From Scytalidium lignicola (lineage: Eukaryota > Ascomycota > Leotiomycetes): DNA of 64,000 bases. The stretch is taken from positions 1 to 64,000 of the forward strand of contig NCSJ02000129.1 of NCBI GenBank assembly GCA_002812745.2, given 5' to 3'. The notes beneath the pieces are model-generated. The model was not told the DNA's origin, did no database searches, and saw nothing but the letters and a program-made list of their open reading frames with translations. This document shows positions 48,651-60,104 of the stretch, piece by piece. Position 1 is the stretch's first letter, and every line of letters starts with the position of its first letter. Both the position numbers and the translations under genes were made by a program.

Positions 48651-50707
48651 TCAGAGACCTGATTCTGTTAAATGAGTGGCCATATCCTCGCCCCGAATCT
48701 CTCTCAAGGTTCGACCATGCCCAAGGTAACGAAATCTGTTCTTGGAACAATACCGCAGCTTAAAATCCTCGAATCGTGGACGCTCCAATGCCTCATTGAA
48801 ATGCCACGTGGAGCCGACCCAGGGACCAATCACGGGCCCATTCACAGTGCCATTCTTGTACCTGAAGAGAGTAATAATTGTTAGCTTGATGTCAACTTTG
48901 TGTATTTGGTAGGATGAGACCTCACCAACTCCGACAACCGCCGCTCCACACCATCTCTTCCATAACTACATCTCGATGCTCCAAGAAATCTACAACAGCT
49001 TCCTCAGTCACTTCCATTGAGGCAATGTCTTCTGTCTGCATTTTCTTCACGCAGGCAAACACATATTCGATTTCAGTTTCGAGTCCTGATATTAACGATC
49101 CATTGGCAATGGGGGAGTTCGGACCACCCGTGACTTACAAACCTCTTAGCAATGGCTCTCCTACTTCGAGTTTTCCAGTGGACCAACTTACTGAAATAAT
49201 TTGGGAATCCGGGAGCAGCGACAGAAAGATAATGCCTAGGCCCATTTTTCCAAGATTCAGATAGATCGAGACCGTTGCTACCAATGACAGGGAATGCTGG
49301 CCGAAAAGAGCAATCAAACCCTGTTGCGCATACGATTGCATCTACCGCATACTCGATCCCATCAGCTGTGCGTATGCCATGGGATGTGACCGATTCGATC
49401 TCGTTGCACACAGTCGTGGTATTAGGTGTCAGCAAGGCCTCTAGGTACCCGTGGCCTGGCGTGAATCTGTCGACTGTTACTCGTTGTGTCGCAACACTAT
49501 GATACAGTAAGAGGAACTCACCTCCGGCAGCCTACCTCGAACTTCGGAATTATTTTATCGCACAGTTCTTTATCACCTTTTAGCCTCTTAGTCATCATGT
49601 TTGTGAATGCAACAAAGGCTTGTTTTTGCTTGTTAGAGTCTTTAAAGAACAGGTCATAATTCGAACTTCCAGTATTCTGAACCATTTTACGATACTCCAG
49701 GAAATATTTCTTGTCGGTTTTGAAACGCTCGATTTCCTCGGGCAAGAATTTCGTCTCGCGTCCTTGGGCGGCGATAGTTTCACTGAACTCAGGCGTGATC
49801 CACGTCGGTGATCGTATGAAGGTAATCATTTGTTTAACGACTGTACCAATATTAGATTTGCTCACTATCGCTCGGAATGATACTATACCAAGCTGGAGAT
49901 TTGGCACGATCTGAATAGCTGAAGAACCTGCACCAATCACAGCGACTATCTTTCCCTTGAAATCATACGCATTATCTAAGGTCCTCATTTTACTTTTGAC
50001 AATACAAGTGTAGGAGCTTCCCTTCGAAGCTGTGTAGCCCATTAATATCAGGCCACCTCCATTTGCTGAGTCCAAAGTTAGTTATATTCGTAGCGAGACA
50101 GGAGGAAAGTTCTACTTGAGGACACCAGTCGCACTCAGTAAGACGTGGCAAAAATCATCGAAGATCTCTCCGGTTGTCAAATCTTCAACTTTAATGTCCC
50201 AACGAGAATTATTCTCCGACCACCTTGCCTCCACAACTCGGTGTGAAAGCTTGATATATTGCATACAATTCCATTTAACTGCGCAACCCTTGAAATATGC
50301 ATGTATCTCTGGAGCTTCGGCATAGCTGGTTAGGAGTTAGTTTAAAGCTCCCCACAAGAGCTTGATAGAACCCACAATCTTGACCATTCCGGATTTCCTT
50401 CCCACGAGTACGTGTAGCCATGGGCAGGGATATCACATGCGCAACCGGGATACCGGTTTTCCAACCAGGTTCCTCCCACATCATTGTTTTTCTCGTAGAT
50501 GATGAAGTCGAGGTTCGTTGCTTGACGCTGATATTTGTATGCAGCTGCAATACCAGCAATGCCGGCTCCAATGCATACCATACGTAGTTTCCTGTACTGA
50601 TGTATTGGCTCGTGACTCAAGGTATAATGTTTGCCATTGAAGGCATCATTGCGAGACCCATTGACGGGGCCTCCCGAGGCCGAGTCATCAATTAAATGCG
50701 GTGCCAT
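48651..50707 (-). CDS. Baeyer–Villiger-type flavin monooxygenase, disrupted
   Basis: An FAD/NADPH monooxygenase of about 577 residues in seven exons (50707–50376, 50325–50116, 50065–49889, 49840–49522, 49466–49192, 49133–48926, 48861–48651). It has the FAD Rossmann motif CIGAGIAGIAAA, GTWLENRYPGCACDIPAH, the second dinucleotide motif VIGAGSSAIQ, SPTWITPEF and CATGFD. The Baeyer–Villiger signature FxGxxxHxxxW starts as FEGKLLH at about 50008, but the following ~30 nt (49978–50007) lose the Trp and shift frame by one before DNAYDFKGK resumes. Introns elsewhere are in frame. Family members convert cyclic ketones to lactones; this copy may be inactive. It is divergent from the intact regulator at 51696. 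Confidence 0.8.
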
Positions 50708-51695
50708 GATTTTAGTACTGGGATGCTAAGACTCTAGCTGTGCTCGATGGACTTTTTCCGGACCTCGACCACAGAAGATATCCTAATTGTATATGGGTAG
50801 ATTTAAGTCCACATGTTGAGTATTGTGGTACGTAACTACGCTGCCAGTCTGGATGATATGGCTGTGTGACTTCGGAAATAGCAGAGGAAGTGTACCGGCA
50901 TCGATCCCGTCATGCCACGGCCGCATTGATTCCGCCAGTGTAAAGTCGGCCGCAAAGAGTATTGAGCTTCATCCTGAGCTTGGGCCGTAACAATTCGGGA
51001 CATTATTGACTTGAAATATTGGATTGGATTACTTCCAGGGCGCAGAAACATGGAGACACGGTTAAGTCTTGGTGTGGTGATGTTGGGATGTCGTACAGTA
51101 CTAGACAGAAAACATGCATATGAATGAAGTCAATTATCTAAACTAGAAGAGAACTAAGTTAGGAAAGATTTTTCATGGCTACGCTGTACGATAATCATAC
51201 AACAACTACACAACTATAGGAGATCTACAGTTGCCAGACCTCCACCTAACCAATCATTCCACTGCGATATATCAAACCGTGACACTGACCGGTGAAAGGT
51301 TTGATTCCGTTTAAGGGTAATAAGCAATCAACATCAAGTTCGTTGATAATGCATGATGCACGGGTTCCAAGCTCCTCTGAGCTTTGAAATAAAATATTTC
51401 TTACACAGCTTTTTGCCACACCTATGATCCAAGACTTGAGAAATCCGATGTGCATTTGCATAATTCTAATTAAACTCTCAGGAAATCAACAATCGGCCCC
51501 CATCTGCCACTCTACGTGCAGGATCATGGAGCTAAGCGCGTTTCCCCGCACCCCGCTCGTCATTGCCGTAGCCCGGCAGCTTATGTGCTTGGTCTGGGGT
51601 TTCCGTGTAAATTCGTCGTCCTGGCAATCTCAATCTCCTTCTCCTTCTCTCCTACAGTAGAAAACTCTTACAACACACTTATTCCAAAATTAGAC
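50708..51695. promoter_or_regulatory. Divergent promoter, flavin monooxygenase / Zn2Cys6 factor
   Basis: A 988-bp region between two divergent genes. It carries TTCCG at 50756 and CGGAA at 50873 in opposite orientations. CT-rich tracts precede the start at 51696. No other gene is supported. Confidence 0.4.
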
Positions 51696-54416
51696 ATGAT
51701 GCAGTCGCCTCCAACGTCGGATATAACGAGCCAGAAAGTCGCCACGAGGGCCAATCGAGCCAGTGTAAAAAGTAGAGCTCGATATACCTTGCGTGCCTGG
51801 TGAGCATGAAACACCCGGACTGTGCCAAAGACAAAATTGTAGATCTGACTGATATTTGTGCATGCAGTGCCGAGTGTCGGCGCCGAAAAGTAAAGGTGCA
51901 ATCGGATGAATCTAATATTTCCACGACTTCATCGCTGACGGTTATCTGCATCTTAGTGCAGCGGCGAGGAGCCCTGCACGAACTGTGTGGTTGCGGAAAG
52001 CTCTTGCGAATATCGTACAGGACCACTACGAGGGAGAGCACGCCGCCGGAGTCATGGAAACAACCACGAGAGGTGATGACGATCTTCAGTCCAGTCTGAT
52101 GGTTTGAATGGCAGCAAGATTGGATTCGTGAGGCTAATCTTCCGTTTGTTTGGACAGGCAACAACCTCCCAGCCCAGGCACGCTATATTCTGCGATCTCT
52201 ACTGATCACGGATTGTCAGAGCGTCTGCTTCGCCTAGAGAATGAGGTTCGAAATCTGAGAAATCTACGACAATCGGATTCAGTCAACAGTGATTCTTTGA
52301 TCCCGTAAGTATCTTGCATCCAAAAACTTGAACTTTGCAGTAATGCCATGACAGGACCGCATCTCACGACTCGTATGATCCCGCACTTGGTCACTGTCCG
52401 ACTTCGGAAGCCGAATTCACTCCTGAAGCTGAAGAAGGCATCCACGAGATCCAGTGTGGCTACAGCGGTTATGTGTCAATCGCTATTCAGATAGAACTGC
52501 TTAAGAACGTCGCTTCCCAAAACAGTGTTCCTGGATCCAGAGCGACGGAATCCACTGAGGACTGGGCAAGACAGAATGAAAGGAGACAAAAGGCTCAATT
52601 ATCCAAAACTGCCAATCGAATCAAATGTTATTTGCCTTCAAATCAGCGTCTGGACTACCTTGTACAATTATTCTTCAGAGAATTCGGCGTGTTCTATCCA
52701 TGTATCGAGCTGGAAGACTTCTGCGATCGGTTATCCGACCAAATTCAGGATCGCTCTCAAGATCAGACAGTACTTTATCTATCTATGGACCAACCAGAGT
52801 GTATTTCATTCTGGGCCCTCACCAGCATGGTTTTGGCCGTTGCCGAGTTTCTTGATACTGGTGCCACAACAGGATTGCAGCAGCAACAAAGTCTCGGCAA
52901 AAACTCCTGCGCTGACAAGGGATGGTATCGTGAGAGCAAGAGACTATGTAGGCTGTGTCCGCGCCGGAAGACTACCAATCTGAACATCCTTCGCCTCCAC
53001 ATACTCGAGGCTATATTTACACTAATGCTGGAGGACTTCAGAGAATCGTCACATGCGATATCTGCTGCTGTTGATTTGGCCTTCCTCCTCGATCTTCATA
53101 ACGAGAGTGCTTGGGCTCCATGCTCCTCGAAAGAGAGAAGGTCGCGCCGTGTGCTGTGGTGGACACTCTATCTTTTTGATCGACGAATATCCCATAAGCT
53201 TGGCAGAACGTACTTGATACCAGACAGTGAAGTCTTGGTTAATGACTTTTGTTCCGATTTCGACGACGAGGCCCACCCCTCCACATTCAATCAGCCAGCC
53301 TCGATAGAAGACCAGAATGAGCTAGTTTCTGCCACCTCGATTCCTGCTTCCTCGTCATACCTGTATGACCAGGATTGGTATTATTACTTGCAATTTCACG
53401 TCGAATGGAGCCGTCTTTTCTCAAAGGCGTGGGATGCGCTTTTTGGTTTGCGCGCTCCAAAGGCAGGCGACGCAGAAGAGATTGAGTCCATAGAAGCATT
53501 ATTGCTAAAACTCAAAAGAAATTTACCTTCGGATCTGGAATGGGAGAATTTCTCCCTCTGCGACTGCCTCCAAGCTGGTGTTCCAGATAGAAAAGTGCGT
53601 TTGAGGCTGCATATTTTCACGGTACGCAATTCAATTATTATCTAAAATACAAGTCTAAAAAATTTCCCTTATATTCTGAGGAGCCAGCAGTGTATTATTA
53701 TTGAGACTCCAGGCCCTTTATATGTAGACTAATTAGGAAAATAGAGGATCAACCTCCTTCGGTTACTAATACGCCATAATATGATACGTCGAGACTCGCA
53801 GAAAGGTCACGAATGCACACCGAATCGAAAGGACTACTTATATACTGTCCAGCTCTGCCAGAGCATGGCCACTAGAACCATAGAAGCTATAACTACTTAC
53901 ATGGGCAACAGGCGAGATGCACGTTCATTTGGCACGTACGCCACAATGTCTATTATCGAATGCACATATCATCTCCTATCACTACCAACAACCGATTTAA
54001 ATGCCTCCTCTCTCTCCTCAACATCAGACACCATAGAAAAAGCAGAAGAGTGCCTGAAAGATATGACCCACTCCAGGTTAAGAATAGCTAATAACGCTTT
54101 AAGACTCCTGGAAGGAGTTATTGATGCTGGTAAAAACGCACCATGGCGTATCTTTGTTACCCTTTCCCCACCGGCGAGTGGTGCCAGTACGTATCTTGCA
54201 GAGGGAGACCTAATAATTCATGGCGGTGATAGGAATACTGAAGAGAGCTGTGACTCGTCTGTCAGCAACAGTTATGAAACCGATGGCCATTTGACCATGG
54301 CGAACGATGTCTCGGACTTTTCAATGGTTGACATGTCTTTTTCTGATCTGCCCACCACCACATTCATAGACCCTGATTTCACCATCTTGAACTGGGAGTC
54401 ACATTTGTACGCTTAG
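51696..54416 (+). CDS. Zn2Cys6 transcription factor, cluster regulator
   Basis: A 777-residue regulator in six exons (51696–51799, 51868–51895, 51957–52072, 52158–52304, 52355–53621, 53745–54416). The zinc cluster is assembled across three exons: CAECRRRKVKC, then CTNC and ESSC, with normal spacing. A leucine-rich coiled coil (LSERLLRLENEVRNLRNL) follows, suggesting dimer binding. The Fungal_trans domain contains RRVLWWTLYLFDRRIS and KLGRTYLIPDSE. The C-terminus is Ser/Thr/Asp-rich. The last intron acceptor (53742–53744) is the least certain junction. It lies at the left end of the catabolic cluster, divergent from the flavin monooxygenase, and is the best candidate for its pathway-specific activator. 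Confidence 0.87.
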
Positions 54417-54648
54417 GAAATGCTTGTCGAACGAGTCGAATTTGTACACTTAAGAAGTGGTTATCGAATATGGGGCGCAGAGAGATCGATTGCAAATGTG
54501 AACAATGTGAACAGTATTTTATTCTATATTTCCACGTGTGATCGATTTCCTACCCTACCGGCGATCTATTTATTCCGTTCAATAGCCCCCAAACCCTCTC
54601 AGCAGCATTCACAAACTTGTATTATATCCCTCCCCGTACATCGAAGCA

Positions 54649-55466
54649 TCAGAGATTTGCTTTTTTCGGTTGCAACCTGACGTTTAATTTGTTGTGATCT
54701 ATGACATTATATATAACCTTCTCATCTGACGAGGTGATCTCTCCTCGAACTAAGACGGCGGTATTGCCAATGGATACGACCTTGCAACGGACATGGACTG
54801 TGGTGTCTGAGAAGTCGCTCATGGCATTAGTCTGGGTACCTATTGAGAAAGGAATAGTGTACTTACTGGCTGGAGCAGCTCTGAGGCACGAGACCGAGAA
54901 AGCCCGTGAGACCCCTCCCACCCACCTAGAAGATCATTTAGCTTCTCTAATTTTTGTTATTTACACCCACCAAAATGAGAGGAATGACTCACTCCCAATA
55001 TCCAGGTGCAGAGTGCGGGGAGATGGAGAGTGAAGTACATTGATCCGTAAAATATGTTAGTATATCTCGGACCCTAGGCGAAGATATCTGCTCACCAAGG
55101 ATGAGTGCTGCGGCAGCTCCATGAAGGGAGCCTGTAAAACGTTTCAGTCAGCTTTGTCAGATATATGAATTTGGATTACGGCGAACCTCCGACGTGGTGG
55201 TACTCTGGACCAAGAAAGAGACTGAAGACTACGGTACCATCTGGCTCCACTGTGACGAGCTTAAGATTGTCCATGAGCGATTTCTCGAAACCCTGATCAT
55301 CAAATAAGCATAGTCCACGGAATATGGACCATATGATCAACATAATGTATTCTGTGGACATCGACACGAGAAACGAGGTAGAGGAGGAAGTCACCTGGAA
55401 ATTTCGTTCCTTCATACGACGATGATATCTAGATTTCAACGTCAATTCAAGACCTATAGCTGGCAT
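54649..55466 (-). CDS. Hotdog-fold thioesterase (4HBT/PaaI-like)
   Basis: A small acyl-CoA thioesterase of about 161 residues in six exons (55466–55395, 55292–55187, 55131–55096, 55047–54993, 54925–54867, 54806–54649). The core hotdog helix is GPEYHHVGGSLHGAAAALIL; the following DQCTSLSISPHSAPGYWE and GGVSRAFSVSCLRAAPA match fungal PaaI-like proteins. The 3' splice site before exon 4 lacks AG: the frame requires the exon to begin at 55047 after TTTTA, although a good CTAAC branch site lies just upstream. It may be a single-base error or a defective intron. The enzyme would release free acids from CoA intermediates of the neighbouring pathway. Confidence 0.75.
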
Positions 55467-56063
55467 GCAGCTTCTCAGGGAACTGCCTTCTCACTCCTCC
55501 GTTAACCCAAGAACTGCATCGAATGCATCCTTTCCTGTTTTTGCAGGTCGCCCCATCTTGAAAGCGTTACGGTGAAACTGACTTGATCTTTTATCCAGGG
55601 AGTGCTGCTGGAGCTATCTGATTTTATGGCTTCGAACTTGTGGGCAGCCACGTGTGGACTTTGAAAATGTGTTGGTGTTAGAAGGTTTTATATTTCAGTA
55701 ATAAATCAGGTTTGAGTTCCGATCCCGTGAACACGATGCCACCCGGGTCAAAATCCCGAATCTGATTTTGGAGCCGACTAGCCAAATAAATGATGAGTCA
55801 AATAGTTGTCAAATAATTGAAAATTAATACTGGATAGCCGTTACCGGAATTATGATCAGTTTTATTCCGGGAGTCTAGTTACGGCCACGGCCCAGGGGTT
55901 TTCGGAATCAAGCTGTGCGAGCTACAGCAATAGGGCAATACACGTTCTGGAGTAGCTTCAAACTTTCCTTTGATATTTAGTTTGAATTATTTGATAAAAC
56001 CATCAATCAATTTTATTCGACCGATTTAACATTCATCCTTCACGAACAAACTAGCTGGAAAAC
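55467..56063. promoter_or_regulatory. Divergent promoter, thioesterase / nitronate monooxygenase
   Basis: A 597-bp region between divergent genes. An inverted repeat CCGGAAT–N13–ATTCCGG spans 55844–55870, and a further CGGAA lies at 55903. These match half-sites in other promoters of the cluster. Confidence 0.5.
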
Positions 56064-57312
56064 ATGGCACCGAAGCGTGAGTTCATTTGCTCTGGCTTAT
56101 TAAATTATTAAGTGAATTTAGCTGACACTCCGTCTCAGAAAAGCTACGAACTCCGATTACTGATCTTCTGCAGATCACCCATCCTATCATGCTTGCCGGT
56201 ATGGGCGTTGCAGCTGGACCTAAGCTTGCTGCTGCGGTGACTAATGCAGGAGGTATTGGGGTTATTGGAGGCCATGGATACACCCCGGATGGTCTACGGC
56301 AACAGATCGCAGAATTAAAGTCACAGTTAACGGATAAGAATGCACCGTTCGGTGTTGATCTACTTATTCCTCAGGTGGGCGGTAGCGCTCGAAAAACGAA
56401 GTATGTCCCATCCGCACCCTTTTGCTTTCTGTCAGTCCACTTGGATTAGACCTTCATTAATTAACCTATAATCTTAGCTATGATTACACAAAGGGTAAGC
56501 TAGGAGAGCTCACGGATGTAATTATTGAAAGCGGTGTTCGACTATTCGTCTCTGCTGTCGGCATACCTCCAAAGGCCATTGTGGATCGTTTGCACGATCA
56601 CGGTATCATTTACATGAACATGATCGGGCATCCTAAACACGTCCAGAAATGTATCGATAATGGCGTTGATATCCTCTGTGCACAAGGTGGTGAGGGTGGA
56701 GGCCATACCGGTGAAGTGCCACTGTCGATCCTCATTCCTGCCGTGGCACATCTGGTCAAGGGCCAGAAAAGTAAGTTGACAAGACTTGATGTTCAGGTCG
56801 TTGCTGCTGGTGGTATTTTCAATGGTCAAAGTGTAGCTGCAGCGTTGATGTTGGGAGCTTCTGCTGTGTGGGTCGGCACTCGATTTATTGTCGCACAAGA
56901 AGCCGGTGCCTCGAAAGCTCACCAGGATGCGGTCTTGAGTGCCACAGTTGATGATACTGTCCGGACTATTATTTTCTCAGTAAGCTCTTAGTTCAAGTGG
57001 ATGGTGTCAGTACTGATGAGATAGGGACGACCGATGAGAGTTCGCAAAACTCCCTATATAATGGACTGGGAAGAAAACCGCAGAGATGAAATCAAGGCGC
57101 TGACGCAAAAAGGTATACGGCCTGTGGAGCATGATGCCGAGACGCATGACGACAGTGAAGAAATAATGGACAATCTTCACCCTTTCCTAATGGGCGTCGT
57201 CGCTGGAATGATTAATGAAAAGAAAAGCGCCAAGGAAATTGTAGACGAGATGGTTGATGGTGCTGTTGAAAGGCTTATTGAGGCAAATGTGTATTTAACA
57301 GCTAAGCTCTAG
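56064..57312 (+). CDS. Nitronate monooxygenase (2-nitropropane dioxygenase)-like
   Basis: An FMN-dependent TIM-barrel enzyme of 354 residues in four exons (56064–56076, 56139–56400, 56478–56979, 57025–57312). The N-terminal ITHPIMLAGMGVAAGPKLAA binds FMN, the central GGEGGGHTGEVP carries the catalytic His, and VVAAGGIFNGQSVAAALMLG with WVGTRF is the phosphate site. Such proteins oxidise nitronates, but the family also includes enoyl-type reductases and enzymes of CoA and polyketide routes. In this cluster an unsaturated or keto intermediate is as likely a substrate as a nitro compound. It faces SDR gene 57459 tail to tail, 146 bp apart. Confidence 0.9.
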
Positions 57313-57458
57313 AATTAGATCATTGCATGTAGGCTAATTTATTCCGTGTCAAGTGAACAACGCCTCGAATTTATATATTTTTTATACCAAAGAAGGTGAA
57401 TCCCGTACTTTGCAATTTCCTTAATCTAGTCCTCGGTCAAGAGAGCATTCCCTACTAG

Positions 57459-58396
57459 TCATACTCGACCAGCGTCAATGTCGATTACCTTGTCATCGGA
57501 AGAAGAGTCAGAGACAAATAACCAAAATACAGTTCAAAAGGGGAAGCTCACCGCAGCTGTGATAAAACTACTTTTATCGCTCAACAAATACAAGATCGTG
57601 TCTGCAATCTCCACTGGTTGGGCTAGCCGCCCCAGTGCGTTCGCTTTGGTCCAAGCCTTTTGTGTTTCTTGGGGGAGGCTGTTGACCATTGGTGTGTCCG
57701 TCACTCCCCTTCAATACCCTGCTGTCAACACGCTGAGCAGGCAAGGTGCAGGGACATATCACTCACGGTGCTATGGCATTGATTCTAACTCCATAACCAC
57801 CCATCTCTTGGGCAACTGACTTCGTGAGTGCAGAAACGGCGGCCTTGCTTGCACTGTACGCTGCGTTCCAAGGTGACCCAATGCGAGCCGAAATACTTGA
57901 TGCATTGACAATAGAACACCCAGCCGGGTTATAGTATCGGAGTTCAGCCCTTAGACAATTCTTGACACCACCTAGATTTATATCTAGGACTCGATTCCAT
58001 TCTTCATCTGATGTTTCAATTAGAGAGCCTGACATGCCTTCGGCACGTCGGCCAGGTCCTATTACACCAGCTAGATTGGCAGCGCCTGTTTTTGGATCCC
58101 ATATAAGCTTTTCACGGCCAAAAAAGCTGCATAAATATTGTTTACTCACCATCCAAGGGACCATATATATCCGTGAAAGACTTGATAACACCCTCGACCT
58201 CAGTTGATGAGCGTACATCACACTTCAACGCAGTTGCGACCCCCCCACTTTGTAGTATTTCGGACTCCACATCAACAGGGGAGTTTATGTCAAACAAACC
58301 AACTTTGGCGCCTTCCTGCGCAAGAAGCAATGCTGTAGCCTTGCCGATACCGCTGCTGGCTCCAGTAACGATGTAGACTTTGTGAGAGAAGGACAT
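57459..58396 (-). CDS. Short-chain dehydrogenase/reductase (SDR 1)
   Basis: A classical SDR of 250 residues in four exons (58396–58150, 58085–57767, 57708–57552, 57488–57459). It has the cofactor motif VTGASSGIG, an Asp after the second strand (LFDINS) favouring NAD(H), a Ser in NASSISARIG and the catalytic YSASK. The usual NNAG is ANLAG. The third exon starts at an AG (57709) that gives GVTDTPM; an earlier AG would end in a stop. It probably oxidises a hydroxyl or 3-hydroxyacyl group in the cluster pathway. The last exon encodes only ten codons. Confidence 0.88.
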
Positions 58397-58665
58397 GCTG
58401 ATTCCAAATAGTATATCTTCATGAACTGTTAAGTAGCTTTATCATTTCGTAGGTAAATGGACAGCTATTTTATTGCTAATTAAGCTGCTTTCCAACTGTG
58501 TGTCAAAGGATAGTCGGCATCAAATCCGATTCCGAGAACGTGAAATCTCCCAGCCACAACTTAACGGCCGTTGACCAGTTCCATTTCCGAACACACCCTT
58601 TTTTTNATCCCACTCTCCAAAACAACTACAACATGGAACAGTCGGCCTTCGGTATAGTTATCATA
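58397..58665. promoter_or_regulatory. SDR 1 promoter with TTCCG sites
   Basis: A 269-bp spacer between the SDR 1 start and the SDR 2 stop, both on the minus strand. TTCCG occurs at 58530 and 58585. An N follows a T run at 58606. Confidence 0.4.
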
Positions 58666-59821
58666 TCATATCCACTTTCCACCAGTAACCTCAATTGTTT
58701 GGCCAGTGACATAGCTCATGAATGGACTTACAACGGCCAACACAGCCGATGCTGCCTCCGTTGCACTCGCAGCTCTTTGCAGCGGAATATCTGCGTAACG
58801 AGTACCACTCGCAGACTTTGCGTTAGCACCGGGTATTCCAAGCGCAACCTTTGTGCCATCAGCCATGATTATTGATTGATTATCTTCTTTTCCTCTGGTC
58901 AATCTCGTATTAACCGCTCCAAATGATACGCTTAGATGCAAGTCAAGTCAGCAGGCTTCTGGAATAAAATATGAAAGCAAATGGAAGTGTTGCCTACGTG
59001 TTGGCTCTGACACCGAATTGCGGTCCCCATTCCTGAAGTTTTGTCTTAGCTAAGATATGTAGAACAGACTCATTGGAAAGTGATTCTCACCTTGCAGATC
59101 GTTTTGGTCAGCCCGACCAAACCTGACTTTGCCATCGCATAATTTGCCTGCCCTCTGTTCTCGGGCGTATTAGTGCTCACCCTAGGTATATATAACCAGA
59201 TGCGTTTGCACTCACGCACTACCATGCAATCCGCTTGCGCTACTTATGTTCACGATGCAGCGTGGCTCGCCATCTTTCACTCTAAAGTAAGGAGCCGCAG
59301 CCCGAATTATTCTAAATGGCGCAGTACAATGCAGAGCAAGCATGGTGTCCCATTGCTTATCTGTAGTCTGTGAAGCATATTAACAAATATCCAATGCACT
59401 GAAGATAGCAACCATCACCTTGTGCAGTACTGCGTCCCACGTAAAGCCCGCATTGTTAACCAAGATATGGATTTTGCCATTCCCGAATTTGGCGGCTTTT
59501 TTCACAAGATTCTCGACATTAGTTGAATCAGTGATGTCTCCCGGAATAGCGAGTGCCTTTCCACTGGCCAAACCATTTAACTGGCCAGCCACTTCGTTGG
59601 CTTTTGCTTTATGATAATGAGTCTCTATTGGGATATAATGGGCAATGCTTACCAGAGTCAATATCAGAAATAACTACTCGAGCTCCCTCGTTAACAAACA
59701 GTCGAGCTATCTCCGCTCCTATACCTTGCCCAGCTCCAGTGACAATGGCTGTCTGGCCGATAAGCAAAGGTCGAGAAGGGCTGAGGTGTCCAACAACCTG
59801 TGCAACACGGGAATCTGCCAT
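58666..59821 (-). CDS. Short-chain dehydrogenase/reductase (SDR 2), FabG-like
   Basis: A 290-residue SDR in six exons (59821–59653, 59606–59419, 59367–59216, 59154–59091, 59032–58998, 58930–58666). Motifs are VTGAGQGIG, VISDID, HILVNNAG, Ser in NISSASG and the catalytic NYAMAKSG. A loop of about 20 residues (after LTRGKEDNQS) precedes the C-terminal YVTGQTIEVTGGKW. This order resembles the dehydrogenase half of peroxisomal multifunctional enzymes and 3-oxoacyl reductases, so a 3-hydroxyacyl-CoA step is a good inference given the MaoC hydratase nearby. No peroxisomal targeting tripeptide is visible. Confidence 0.9.
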
Positions 59822-60104
59822 TATGTGAAAATATATGACGCGATTCAATAAGATTGATAATGGATCTTGATCAACATAGGAACGTAGGGACAATCTTAAG
59901 GAAAATATTAATTAATATTACATGCAAGGCCGAAGGAATGTATTTCCGGCAACGGAATTTCGGACTTCAGAAGCCAGTGGGGACTACCGTATGAGATTAT
60001 GGATATGGAGATCTAGATCTTTCAAAGGCAGCAAGGCATCGAACAAAAGATTCAATCTTATTTGTAATGGATTCGGGGTTGTTTATATTAGTGTAACATT
60101 GTAG
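59822..60104. promoter_or_regulatory. SDR 2 promoter with TTCCG–N4–CGGAA
   Basis: A 283-bp spacer. At 59944–59957 the sequence TTCCGGCAACGGAA is an inverted pair of half-sites, 123–136 bp upstream of the SDR 2 start, with another CGG just downstream. Confidence 0.5.
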
